From contig CACWTN010000005.1 in assembly GCA_902763805.1 (NCBI GenBank), forward strand, positions 113,778-177,777: a DNA stretch of 64,000 nt, read 5' to 3'. Positions within the stretch are counted from its first letter, which is position 1. Each line of letters opens with the position of its first letter. This document shows positions 8,359-16,621 of the stretch, in pieces. A model generated the notes under the pieces. That model was not told where the DNA came from. It did no database searches and was given only the letters and a program-made list of their open reading frames with translations. The position numbers and the translations under genes are program-made. The stretch comes from an uncultured bacterium (GTDB lineage Bacteria > Cyanobacteriota > Vampirovibrionia > Gastranaerophilales > Gastranaerophilaceae).

Positions 8359-9231
8359 TTACATCTCCAGGTTCATCTGTGAGAACTGAATAATCTTGTT
8401 TTTGCCTCTGTGTTTTGCGTTATAAAGGGCATGCTCAGCATATCTGATTACAGTATTGGCATCTTCATCAACATCCTTCATGCAAGGATATGTTGAAATA
8501 CCGCCTGATATTGTAACTCTGTGCGCTTCATCTTCGCCTGACGGAATGAATTCCATCTTTTCAACTTCTCTTCTGAATCTTTCACCGAAAAGGAAGGCAT
8601 TTTCTTCCGAAGTATTAGGAAGAACAAGCAAAAATTCTTCATCGCCGTATCTTGTTACGATGTCTTCTTTACGTGCCATTCCGATAAGTTTGTTTGCTAT
8701 ATTTCTCAGAAGTATATCGCCCCATTCATAGCCGTACATGTCGTTTACAACTTTGAAAAAGTCTATATCAAACAGGATACACGATAATTTCGTACCATAC
8801 CTTCTTGAACGTGAAATTTCTTCTTCCAGACGTTCCTGAAGATATTTTCTGTTATGCAGACCTGTTAAATCGTCTGTTGTAGAAACTTTTTCAACCTTAT
8901 CCTTATATTCTTTAATCTTCAAAAGAGCTTTCACACGAACAATAAGTTCTTCTTTATCCTCGTGATTTTTAATAAAATCATACCCTTCCGCTCTTACCGT
9001 AACGTCAGTTCTTGTCGGACCGAAGAAAAGTATAGGACACGGGAATTTGTTAGTCATTAATGCGTCCCGTGCAATATCTATATTCTCGACTATCATAAGC
9101 GACGGATTTAAAACCGCATACTCTTTTATCTGTTCTATAGAAACCGTTTTAACTTCGTATTCGACGGCATCACCGAGAACCGTCTGTAATTCAGGCATCG
9201 GTTTTGTTGAATAAATAACAATATTGTTCAT
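8359..9231 (-). CDS. Receiver-like/GGDEF diguanylate cyclase family protein with variant active site
   Basis: Residues 1-115 have receiver length and secondary-structure pattern, but the phosphoacceptor region reads PSLMIVENIDIA without the usual Asp, so this is probably a pseudo-receiver. Residues about 119-285 form a GGDEF domain (TTDDLTGLHNRKYL, DIDFFKVVND). The catalytic loop is GDEEF at 196-200 instead of GG(D/E)EF. The allosteric I-site RxxD is intact (RKED, 187-190), correctly placed 5 residues before it. It may be a weak cyclase or a c-di-GMP-binding protein. It is transcribed alone. Confidence 0.85.
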   Translation of the reverse strand: MNNIVIYSTKPMPELQTVLGDAVEYEVKTVSIEQIKEYAVLNPSLMIVENIDIARDALMTNKFPCPILFFGPTRTDVTVRAEGYDFIKNHEDKEELIVRVKALLKIKEYKDKVEKVSTTDDLTGLHNRKYLQERLEEEISRSRRYGTKLSCILFDIDFFKVVNDMYGYEWGDILLRNIANKLIGMARKEDIVTRYGDEEFLLVLPNTSEENAFLFGERFRREVEKMEFIPSGEDEAHRVTISGGISTYPCMKDVDEDANTVIRYAEHALYNAKHRGKNKIIQFSQMNLEM

Positions 9232-9309
9232 AAAGCTTCCTCTTATCTAATCTTATACGGATATAGTTTGATTATACCAAACTTGGCAACAAAACTCAAT
9301 AATATAAAC

Positions 9310-9346
9310 AAACGGCTCAGATAAATTATCTGAGCCGTTTGTTTTA
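9310..9346 (-). terminator. Terminator of the aminotransferase gene
   Basis: A 14-bp perfect stem (AAACGGCTCAGATA and its complement, 3-nt loop) lies just past the stop at 9362. The minus-strand T-rich side is GTTTATATT. Confidence 0.8.
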
Positions 9347-9361
9347 TTAAATTTGTTCTCT

Positions 9362-10480
9362 TTATGCCAATGCTTTTGATTTTTCAATACATTCAATTAA
9401 AGTTGATGCAACAGTTTTTTGTTCTTCAATTGTAAGTTCAGGGAACATAGGAAGTGAAATTACGCATTCCGTGTTCTTTTCGGTAATCGGCAGATCGCCC
9501 ATTTTATAACCGAGGTGTGCATGAACTTTTTGCATATGTAAAGGAATCGGATAATAAAGCATAGCACCGATACCTGCTTCCTGAAGCATTTTGTGAATGC
9601 TGTCTCTATTAGGAATTTTAACTGTGTATTGGTGATAAACACAATAAGTATCAGCTAATTCCTTCGGAGTTGAAATATCAGAACAGCCTGCAAATAAATC
9701 ATTATAAACTGCAGCATGTTCTCTTCTTGCTTTGTTCCATTCATCAATGTAATTTAATTTAACTCTTAAAATTGCTGCCTGAATTTCATCTAAACGTGAG
9801 TTAACACCGATTTCATCATGGTGATAACGAATTGCACCGCCGTGGTTACGTAATGCAACAATTCTGTTTTTAAGATTTTCGCTGTTAACGGTAATAAGAC
9901 CGCCGTCACCCATACCGCCAAGGTTTTTGGTCGGATAGAAACTGTAACATCCGATATCGCCGAAAGTACCGACTTTTTTACCTTTGTATTCAGCACCGAT
10001 AGCCTGGCAGCAGTCTTCAATTACATATAAGTTATGACGTTTTGCAATGTCCATAATCTTATCCATGTCTGCCGGCTGACCGTATAAATGTACAGGCATA
10101 ATTGCTTTTGTATGAGGTGTAATTAAATCTTCAATTTTATCAGCATCAATGTTAAATGTATCAGGATTAATATCGCAGAATACAGGTGTTGCACCTACGA
10201 TTTCGATGGATTCTGTTGTTGCAACAAATGTAAATGCTGTTGTAATAACTTCATCACCTTTTCCTATATCCAATGCTCTTAATGCCAGGTGTAAGGCATC
10301 TGTACCGGAGTTTAAACCTACTGTATAATTACAGCCGATATATTTTGCAAGTTCAGCTTCTAAGGCTTTTACATTCGGTCCTAGAATGTATGAACCTGAA
10401 CGAAGAACTTCACATACTGCTTTCTCAACTTCTGCACCGATTTTTGCATATTGTCTTTTTGAATCTAAAATTGGAATCAT
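9362..10480 (-). CDS. DegT/DnrJ/EryC1/StrS family sugar aminotransferase
   Basis: A PLP-dependent aminotransferase acting on nucleotide-linked keto-sugars for glycan or antigen synthesis. The N-terminus is family-typical (MIPILDSKRQY, SGSYILGPNVKALEAELA), as is GLNSGTDALHLALRAL. The PLP-binding Lys is in SFYPTKNLGGMGDGG, and EDCCQAIGAEYKGK corresponds to the usual EDAAQA block. Full length at 372 residues. WbpE/PglE-type enzymes for diacetamido-sugars are the closest match by pattern, but the exact substrate is not determinable. AGGAGG precedes the ATG. No sugar-pathway neighbour is visible. Confidence 0.92.
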   Translation of the reverse strand: MIPILDSKRQYAKIGAEVEKAVCEVLRSGSYILGPNVKALEAELAKYIGCNYTVGLNSGTDALHLALRALDIGKGDEVITTAFTFVATTESIEIVGATPVFCDINPDTFNIDADKIEDLITPHTKAIMPVHLYGQPADMDKIMDIAKRHNLYVIEDCCQAIGAEYKGKKVGTFGDIGCYSFYPTKNLGGMGDGGLITVNSENLKNRIVALRNHGGAIRYHHDEIGVNSRLDEIQAAILRVKLNYIDEWNKARREHAAVYNDLFAGCSDISTPKELADTYCVYHQYTVKIPNRDSIHKMLQEAGIGAMLYYPIPLHMQKVHAHLGYKMGDLPITEKNTECVISLPMFPELTIEEQKTVASTLIECIEKSKALA

Positions 10481-10560
10481 ATTTTCCCTCCTATTGTTTA
10501 ATACCCTTACTATTCTAGTGTATCATATTTTTTAACTCCCTTTATATAATCTTTACTTAA

Positions 10561-11493
10561 CTAACGAACTTTACTGAGAAGATTTTTAATCTCACAGATT
10601 TTTTGTTCCAAAACTGCAGAAAGCGTTTTATCAATAATTTCAGATTTTTTAATTTTTTTCAGCATATCAGCATTATACATAATTTCCCTTTTTGCTTTTT
10701 CACAATCGGGTGTATAAGCTTCTCCCATGCGTTTTATGGATAATTCCAGAAAGTCAAACAGAGCTGTATCCATGCAGGGTTTTTTACCGGGTTTAAATTC
10801 TTTCAAACCGGCATCAACGATTTTGTCATATATTTTCTTGCCTGTGTTTTGCAAAGAACCGTAACAAGTAAGAATAGAATACATTTCACTTAATGGTTTT
10901 ACAGGTCTCGGATTATCCGTTACTCCAAAAAAGTCAATAGCTGTAAGTTTTTTTTGTTTAGAATCAACGATTAAGTTTCCGCCCGAAAAATCAAATAACA
11001 TCTCATTATCTATAGCATTTGCTATTTGATGTAAAAGCTCAGAATAGGATTTAACCGGCATTTCGGAAATTTTTTCCTGAAATTTATATCTTTCGTGATT
11101 ATTATGCATGTGCCATTTTGGGATTTCTCCGTCAAAATATTTCATAACGGAAGCTCCTGAACTAAGTTTTGCGACAGTATGGTTTACTTTATCAAAGGGG
11201 GTTAATTCCCTTGCGTAATCTGACAAATAGTTGTTTTGCGCCCAATAAGGTATTCTGACACAGTAATCTGTGTCTTTTATGCGGTAAACCTCCGCTTCTG
11301 TTCCTTGTCCTAAAAAGTTTTCAGGAATAATAGAAGCTTTTATTCTTTTTAATATTTCTTCTTTTGGCAAATCAAGGAAATCACGGCTTTTAAAGCATAC
11401 TGTATCTTGCTTTAAAGGCGTTAAAAATTTTCTGTAATACGGATTATTATATTTATATTGAATTGCCGGAGTATAACAGGAAAATATTTTCAT
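10561..11493 (-). CDS. Kinase-fold-like protein with N-terminal DTVCFKS motif
   Basis: A 310-residue protein. Residues 1-36 look like a separate leader: MKIF, a Tyr/Asn-rich stretch, then DTVCFKS at 30-36. The body shows weak protein-kinase features: a glycine-rich loop LGQGTEAEVYRI (about 61-72) followed by YCVRIPYW, a catalytic-loop-like DFSGGNLIVD and AIDFFG in the DFG position. The usual VAIK Lys is not obvious. It may be an atypical kinase or effector; activity is unproven. It is the last gene of a leftward group with the UbiA-like gene. Confidence 0.6.
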   Translation of the reverse strand: MKIFSCYTPAIQYKYNNPYYRKFLTPLKQDTVCFKSRDFLDLPKEEILKRIKASIIPENFLGQGTEAEVYRIKDTDYCVRIPYWAQNNYLSDYARELTPFDKVNHTVAKLSSGASVMKYFDGEIPKWHMHNNHERYKFQEKISEMPVKSYSELLHQIANAIDNEMLFDFSGGNLIVDSKQKKLTAIDFFGVTDNPRPVKPLSEMYSILTCYGSLQNTGKKIYDKIVDAGLKEFKPGKKPCMDTALFDFLELSIKRMGEAYTPDCEKAKREIMYNADMLKKIKKSEIIDKTLSAVLEQKICEIKNLLSKVR

Positions 11494-11535
11494 ATTTTTT
11501 ATAAAACCTGAACATAATTAAATTTGTTATCGGAA

Positions 11536-12519
11536 TTATAAATTTGAAAGAATCAGTCCCAGTGTTAAAAGCAAAGAAAAATACATCATTAGATTTCTTG
11601 ACTGATACATTCTTATCATAAAATTTTCAGCTTTTAATTTTTCTATATGTTCCATATTTTCCATAGGAAAATGAAACCATTTATGTTCCGGGATTGAGTT
11701 ATTATCAAGAGAATATTCCATCATTGATTTATATAAATCAACTGCAAGCGGTATCGTCAAAAGAGCAAGCAAAACCTGCCAGTTTGAAATATCAAAAATA
11801 CATATTCCAAACAATGATACATAAGCTAGAATCAAAAATACCCTGAGGATTATAAGCGAATCAAGCTGTGAGTTAAAAATGTTTGCGACCGTGTAATGTC
11901 CTTCTTTTAAGTCATAATCAAAATCCATTATCGAATGAATATAAAGTAAAATTACAGTCATTATCATTGTAGGAGCTGCCAGAACAAAAACTTCCCAGGG
12001 TATGGTTTTTGTCATAACGTAGCTCACTCCTGAAAAAAGCAAAGGACCGTACATCAGGGCAATTGCAAATTCAGACAATCTTATTTTTGAAAGAAATGAA
12101 TAAAAAACTGCAATAAAACCTGCAATAGCACCTATTTTTACAACGAGGAATCCGCATTTAAACCAGAAAAACAGACCTATCAGACCCGCAATAAGAAAAT
12201 ACACGCCGGCAAGCTCCAATACCTGAGCTTCTGTTAAAACTCCTGATATTAAATATCTGCACTTTGTATTTTGAGTGTTTTTTAAGTATTCTTTCTTATC
12301 AAAATCGACATGTTTAATAAGAGATTTGTAATCAAAAAAATCATCCATAACATTTGTTCCCATGTGAACAAAACAAACCGCGATAAGACACAGAAGCCCA
12401 TACCAAACATTACCCGAGTTAATAACCGAATAAGTAAAAATAACAAGCCAAGAGAATACCGTTGTAGGCAGAGAAAAGACTCTTGAGCACTCTAATAAAG
12501 ATACAAATCTGCTTATCAT
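11536..12519 (-). CDS. UbiA family prenyltransferase
   Basis: An integral membrane protein of 327 residues with about eight hydrophobic helices. The first Asp-rich motif is NVMDDFFDY (about residues 56-64), and the second region reads DFDYDLKEGHYTVAN (about 195-209). Both are UbiA/MenA hallmarks for binding Mg2+ and prenyl diphosphate. The extended cytosolic loop after the first motif (KHVDFDKKEYLKN) is MenA-like. It probably prenylates a quinone precursor or related aromatic acceptor. No other quinone gene is present in the window, so the substrate is open. It is 48 bp downstream of the next leftward gene. Confidence 0.82.
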   Translation of the reverse strand: MISRFVSLLECSRVFSLPTTVFSWLVIFTYSVINSGNVWYGLLCLIAVCFVHMGTNVMDDFFDYKSLIKHVDFDKKEYLKNTQNTKCRYLISGVLTEAQVLELAGVYFLIAGLIGLFFWFKCGFLVVKIGAIAGFIAVFYSFLSKIRLSEFAIALMYGPLLFSGVSYVMTKTIPWEVFVLAAPTMIMTVILLYIHSIMDFDYDLKEGHYTVANIFNSQLDSLIILRVFLILAYVSLFGICIFDISNWQVLLALLTIPLAVDLYKSMMEYSLDNNSIPEHKWFHFPMENMEHIEKLKAENFMIRMYQSRNLMMYFSLLLTLGLILSNL

Positions 12520-12567
12520 AGATAAAATATTATCACAAAAAGAAACATAAAAATATCAGTGAGCCTG

Positions 12568-14049
12568 CTAATTCAGCTTACTCAAATCCAATATAATCGG
12601 TTTTTCTTTCGGAGACAGTTTTTTCACTTGCTCCGCAAAGTTATAAATGTATTCTTTTTCCAAACCGACAACATCAAAAACACCCGCATGGTACAATTCT
12701 ATAAGCCTGTCTACAGATTTTTGACAGTTTTTATATATCATAGGGTGCCTTCTTACCCATTCATCAAACGGCATATTTGAACGTAATGAGTTAATGTAAG
12801 CAGATGCCAGACCATAATTTTTTAAGTGATTGCGATTTCCTGAGGCACTGTTTTTCTTCTTTCTGTGTTTTTTCTTTTTCTTTACGTGAATATTATTATC
12901 CTTAACCTGCTGAACTCTCGGATCAATATGTTCTATGGAAGCCAAAGAGCCTTTTAATAAAGATGTAACTATTCTTTCCGGTGTATCATCAGCATATTTT
13001 ACAATAAAAGCCGACACGTCCTCGGTTGCCTGAGGAATTTCTCTTGCCTTAGCAATAATCTCTGCTTCAAGTTCACTGTCATTTAGGGATTTCAAAATAG
13101 TTTTTAAATCGTATATAAACTCCGACCTTTTAAACGGTTCAACCGTAGGCGAGCCGCAAACTTTTGCATCCGTAACATTAAATATGTTTAAAATATCTTT
13201 ATGATTCCTTAATGGAGTTTGCTCCAGAAGATTTCTCAAATGCTTCATAATTTGCGTATTTCTCGCCAAAATTTCAGGCTGCATCTGATATTCCATTTTT
13301 AATTTTTTTGCCTCAAAACTTCTTCCAAACTTTCTCTTTTCTGCAATTTGAGGCGCAAACATAGTTCTGGCTACCCTTATAATTTTACTTATTGCCACAT
13401 TTTCTGCATGGTGCTTTTTTAATTTAATTTGTTTTGCAACCTGCTGAAGCCTGTATATAAACTCCTTTTCACTGAAGTGAGCCGTTGTTACACCTTTTTC
13501 AAGTTTTTTGTTAGAATAACGAATCAAACTCATCAAATCATCAAAACTTAGCTGAGTCATCCTGCCTTCTTTCAGCAGTTCGCTTGCTTTTAATATAATG
13601 TCATACATTACCGACCGCTGAACAGTAATAAGTTTTGGTTCATGTTCAGAGTACATTTGCTTTAAAGCCTGATCAATTTTTATATGCGGATTTTGTTTTG
13701 ATTTCTTCTTCAACAAACCGAATACTTTTAATTCCGTATCCTGCAAAGTATCCTCATATTTGCTCAAAATCGAAACTAATTTACCGATATTAAACTCATA
13801 AACATTATTTTTGAGTAATTTTGACAACATTCCGTGTGACAGCATACGTTTTCCTGTATACATATCCTGCATACCATATTCAGCCAGCCTCCTTAACGGT
13901 GTTCCGCTTGCCCTTGATGACGTAAAACTCACCGTATCGTATGGAATCGGTTTTGTCATTATTATGCTTGGATTACTGGCCGTTTTGTTTGGATGCTGAA
14001 CCTGATTTAAATTATAGAATCTGTTTGCGACAATTTGGAAAATTCTCAT
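12568..14049 (-). CDS. Large lineage-specific protein with N-terminal DTVSFTS motif
   Basis: A 493-residue protein with no domain I can name. It begins MRIF, as the neighbouring kinase-like protein begins MKIF, and carries DTVSFTS at residues 38-44, nearly the same motif at a similar depth. The remainder is helical and basic, with a Lys/His/Arg cluster (KKKKKHRKKK) near residue 395 and a well-structured C-terminal 90 residues. There is no Sec signal or membrane helix. It could be an exported or surface-associated effector, but that is inference from the shared leader only. The 5-formyl-THF cyclo-ligase gene lies just upstream. Confidence 0.6.
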   Translation of the reverse strand: MRIFQIVANRFYNLNQVQHPNKTASNPSIIMTKPIPYDTVSFTSSRASGTPLRRLAEYGMQDMYTGKRMLSHGMLSKLLKNNVYEFNIGKLVSILSKYEDTLQDTELKVFGLLKKKSKQNPHIKIDQALKQMYSEHEPKLITVQRSVMYDIILKASELLKEGRMTQLSFDDLMSLIRYSNKKLEKGVTTAHFSEKEFIYRLQQVAKQIKLKKHHAENVAISKIIRVARTMFAPQIAEKRKFGRSFEAKKLKMEYQMQPEILARNTQIMKHLRNLLEQTPLRNHKDILNIFNVTDAKVCGSPTVEPFKRSEFIYDLKTILKSLNDSELEAEIIAKAREIPQATEDVSAFIVKYADDTPERIVTSLLKGSLASIEHIDPRVQQVKDNNIHVKKKKKHRKKKNSASGNRNHLKNYGLASAYINSLRSNMPFDEWVRRHPMIYKNCQKSVDRLIELYHAGVFDVVGLEKEYIYNFAEQVKKLSPKEKPIILDLSKLN

Positions 14050-14075
14050 TTGTTATTTTAAATCCTGTAAAAATA

Positions 14076-14588
14076 TTATTTGCTATCTAAAATTAAATCC
14101 ATTTTTATATCCCGCTCATTCGGATAAACCGTATCCAGAACAAGCTCCTCAGGAATACAGCAGACTTTTATTCCTCTGAAATCTTCAAGGAATCTGTCAT
14201 AAAACCCGCCGCCATATCCTAAACGGTAACCGTTTTTATCACAAGCCAAAGCCGGCGCAACAACCAAATCTATCTCCGTTTTGCCGCACGGCGCACACAC
14301 CGGCTCCATTGTGTGAAATGCAGATTCTCTAAGTTCATCACCAGATTTATACAAACAGCACTCCATATCCTGTCCGTTTACTCTAGGCAGGTAAAAATTC
14401 TTAGAACTGTCTTTTAAAACAGCCAAAAGATTAACTTCGTCTTTCATCGGATAAAAAATCATTATATTTTTTGATTTTTTATACGCTTCGGTTTGAACAA
14501 GCTTTTCTGCCAATACAGCGCTAATTGCCGCCATATCAAGCTCTTTTCTCTTACTCCTTGCCCAAGTTCTGAGTGATAGTTTCCCCAT
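14076..14588 (-). CDS. 5-formyltetrahydrofolate cyclo-ligase family protein
   Basis: This enzyme converts 5-formyl-THF to 5,10-methenyl-THF with ATP. The signature LGYGGGFYDRFLE is near residue 128, with VAPALACDKNGYRLG before it; the N-terminus has the basic LRTWARSKRKEL helix that binds nucleotide. At 170 residues it is slightly short of the usual 180-200, trimmed mainly in the middle. It lies upstream of the 493-residue gene with 26 bp between them. Confidence 0.88.
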   Translation of the reverse strand: MGKLSLRTWARSKRKELDMAAISAVLAEKLVQTEAYKKSKNIMIFYPMKDEVNLLAVLKDSSKNFYLPRVNGQDMECCLYKSGDELRESAFHTMEPVCAPCGKTEIDLVVAPALACDKNGYRLGYGGGFYDRFLEDFRGIKVCCIPEELVLDTVYPNERDIKMDLILDSK

Positions 14589-14612
14589 AAAAGTATTTTA
14601 GCATAAAGTTGC

Positions 14613-14834
14613 TTAATGGGGAATAAAATCACAGTCAACAACACCTGTTGTATAATCTACTTTGTTAACTTTATATGAGCAAGGCGGAAGAACTATTTCA
14701 TCCATTTTGCTGTTGTGATGACGCATATCAAGAACTTTTGTTCCTTTGGGGACTTTTATTTTCAGTACATAAGATTGCCCGAATGTTAATCCGTAGTTTA
14801 AAGTATTATTAATATTTTTAGAGGTCGATTTTTA
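14613..14834 (-). pseudogene. C-terminal fragment resembling an ADP-ribosyltransferase
   Basis: The minus-strand frame between stops at 14832-14834 and 14613-14615 encodes 72 residues without a usable start. It reads KSTSKN at the beginning, then LKIKVPKGTKVLDM, and DEIVLPPCSYKVNV before VDCDFIPH. This resembles the end of bacterial R-S-E class ADP-ribosyltransferases: an STS motif, a VPKGTK strand, then the ExE-LLP turn. In the ExE position the first acidic or Gln residue is Met. The Arg region is missing; the fragment begins directly after the ilvD stop. A short gene from an internal ATG is possible but less likely than a remnant. Confidence 0.5.
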
Positions 14835-14839
14835 CAAAA

Positions 14840-16510
14840 CTACACAATCGCACCGTGTGATGCATCACTTACCGTTCTCGCGTATTTCCCCAGCAATCCT
14901 TTTTGCTGAATCTCATACGGTTTTAAATTTTTTCGTCTTTCTTCAAGTGTTTTTTCGTCAACCATTAAATCAAGCGTACGCTTATTGATATTTATTTTTA
15001 TTTTATCCCCGTTTTCTATAAGAGCAATTGTACCGCCGTTTGCTGCCTCAGGACAAATATGACCGACACAGATACCTCTTGTGCCGCCTGAGAATCTGCC
15101 ATCTGTTATAAGAGCAGCCTTTGTACCCAAACCTTTGCCAACAAGAAGTGAAGTCGGAGCAAGCATTTCTCTCATGCCGGGCCCGCCCTTTGGTCCTTCG
15201 TAACGGATTACAATAACATCGCCCTCTTTAATCTTATCTTCTTCAAGCGCCTTCATTGCAGCTTCTTCCGAATCAAAAGTCTTTGCAGTTCCTTCAAACT
15301 CATAACAGCTTTCGTCTACCGCAGAAATCTTTATTACAGAACCTTCGGGAGAAATATTTCCGTATAAAATACCAAGCCCCGGTTTTGTGGTAAACGGTTC
15401 TTTATAGTCGTGAATAACCGATTTATCAGCATAAGCATTTTTAACAATCTCACTTGTTTTTGCTAATGCAACGCCTTCAAGGTCTTTAAATTCCGGAACA
15501 CTTTTCAGTAGTTCTTTTAATACGGCGCTTACTCCGCCAGCCTGATGAAACTCAGTCATTGTAATATCGTTTGAAGGTTCAAGTTTTACAAACTGATGAA
15601 TTTTATATGAAAGCTCTTCAAAATCTTTCAAAGAGATTCCGTCAGATTTATCATCTCCTATGCCTGCAGCATTAGCAATAGCAAGAATATGAAGGAAAGA
15701 ATTTGTTGAACCGCCCATTCCCAAATCAGCAATAATAGCATTTCTTAAAGACTCTCTGTTTATTATATCCAAAGGCTTTTTATCCTGCCTTACAAGTTCA
15801 ACAATCTGCATACCGCTTTCAAACGCTATTCTCCGTTTTTCCGAAGAAACAGCTGCCGCAGTTGCACAATGAGGGAGGCTCATTCCCATAACTTCCGTCA
15901 GACAAGCCATTGTGTTTGCCGTATATAACCCCTGACAAGCGCCGGCTGAAGGACAAGATGCTTCTTCAAGCTCCAGCAATCTTTCTTCCGTAATTTTACC
16001 GTCTCTGTATTTTCCGACTGCCTCAAATGCACCTTTAATCATTGTAAGCTTTTCACACTTACTTTCACCGTTAAGCATAGGGCCTGCCGTTACAATAATA
16101 CATGGTATATTTATTCGTGCGGCAGCAATAAGCATTCCGGGAGTAATCTTATCGCAGTTAGACAAAAGTACAAGTCCGTCTAACTGATGAGCATTAGCAA
16201 CCGTTTCAACGCAGTCAGCTATCAAATCTCTTGAAGGAAGCGAATACCTCATACCGTCATGCCCCATTGCAATTCCGTCGCAAACAGCAGGAACTCCGAA
16301 TATAAAAGCCTGACCTCCGCCTGAGTGAATACCTTTTTCGATCTGACGTTCCAAATCCCTTAAACCAATATGCCCCGGAACAAGGTCAGAAAAAGAACTT
16401 GCAATTCCTATAAACGGGGAACTCATATTCTTTTTTGATACGCCCGTTGCCATTAAAAGACTTCTGTGCGGGGTTTTTGCAATACCCTTCTTTATATTAT
16501 CGCTTCTCAT
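14840..16510 (-). CDS. ilvD: Dihydroxy-acid dehydratase
   Basis: IlvD dehydrates dihydroxy acids to 2-keto acids, the penultimate step of valine and isoleucine synthesis, using an Fe-S cluster. Motifs include [45 protein letters not shown] and the C-terminal [23 protein letters not shown]. It has the full 556 residues. GGGAG lies before the ATG. No other ilv or leu gene is adjacent, so it is an isolated transcription unit. The downstream side runs directly into the ADP-ribosyltransferase-like fragment. Confidence 0.96.
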   Translation of the reverse strand: MRSDNIKKGIAKTPHRSLLMATGVSKKNMSSPFIGIASSFSDLVPGHIGLRDLERQIEKGIHSGGGQAFIFGVPAVCDGIAMGHDGMRYSLPSRDLIADCVETVANAHQLDGLVLLSNCDKITPGMLIAAARINIPCIIVTAGPMLNGESKCEKLTMIKGAFEAVGKYRDGKITEERLLELEEASCPSAGACQGLYTANTMACLTEVMGMSLPHCATAAAVSSEKRRIAFESGMQIVELVRQDKKPLDIINRESLRNAIIADLGMGGSTNSFLHILAIANAAGIGDDKSDGISLKDFEELSYKIHQFVKLEPSNDITMTEFHQAGGVSAVLKELLKSVPEFKDLEGVALAKTSEIVKNAYADKSVIHDYKEPFTTKPGLGILYGNISPEGSVIKISAVDESCYEFEGTAKTFDSEEAAMKALEEDKIKEGDVIVIRYEGPKGGPGMREMLAPTSLLVGKGLGTKAALITDGRFSGGTRGICVGHICPEAANGGTIALIENGDKIKININKRTLDLMVDEKTLEERRKNLKPYEIQQKGLLGKYARTVSDASHGAIV

Positions 16511-16555
16511 AAAACAACACTCCCTTTTAAGAATAATTTTAACATGAAATTAAAT

Positions 16556-16594
16556 AAAAACCCCTTTCGCTCCTCTAAGTACGAAAGGGTTTGG
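16556..16594 (-). terminator. Terminator of the glycine-zipper protein gene
   Basis: The stem AAACCCTTTCG/CGAAAGGGGTTT has a loop of about 12 nt and, on the minus strand, is followed by TTTTTATTT. It lies between the 16622 stop and the ilvD start. Confidence 0.78.
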
Positions 16595-16621
16595 TTAATT
16601 AATAAGGTATTTTATAAATCT

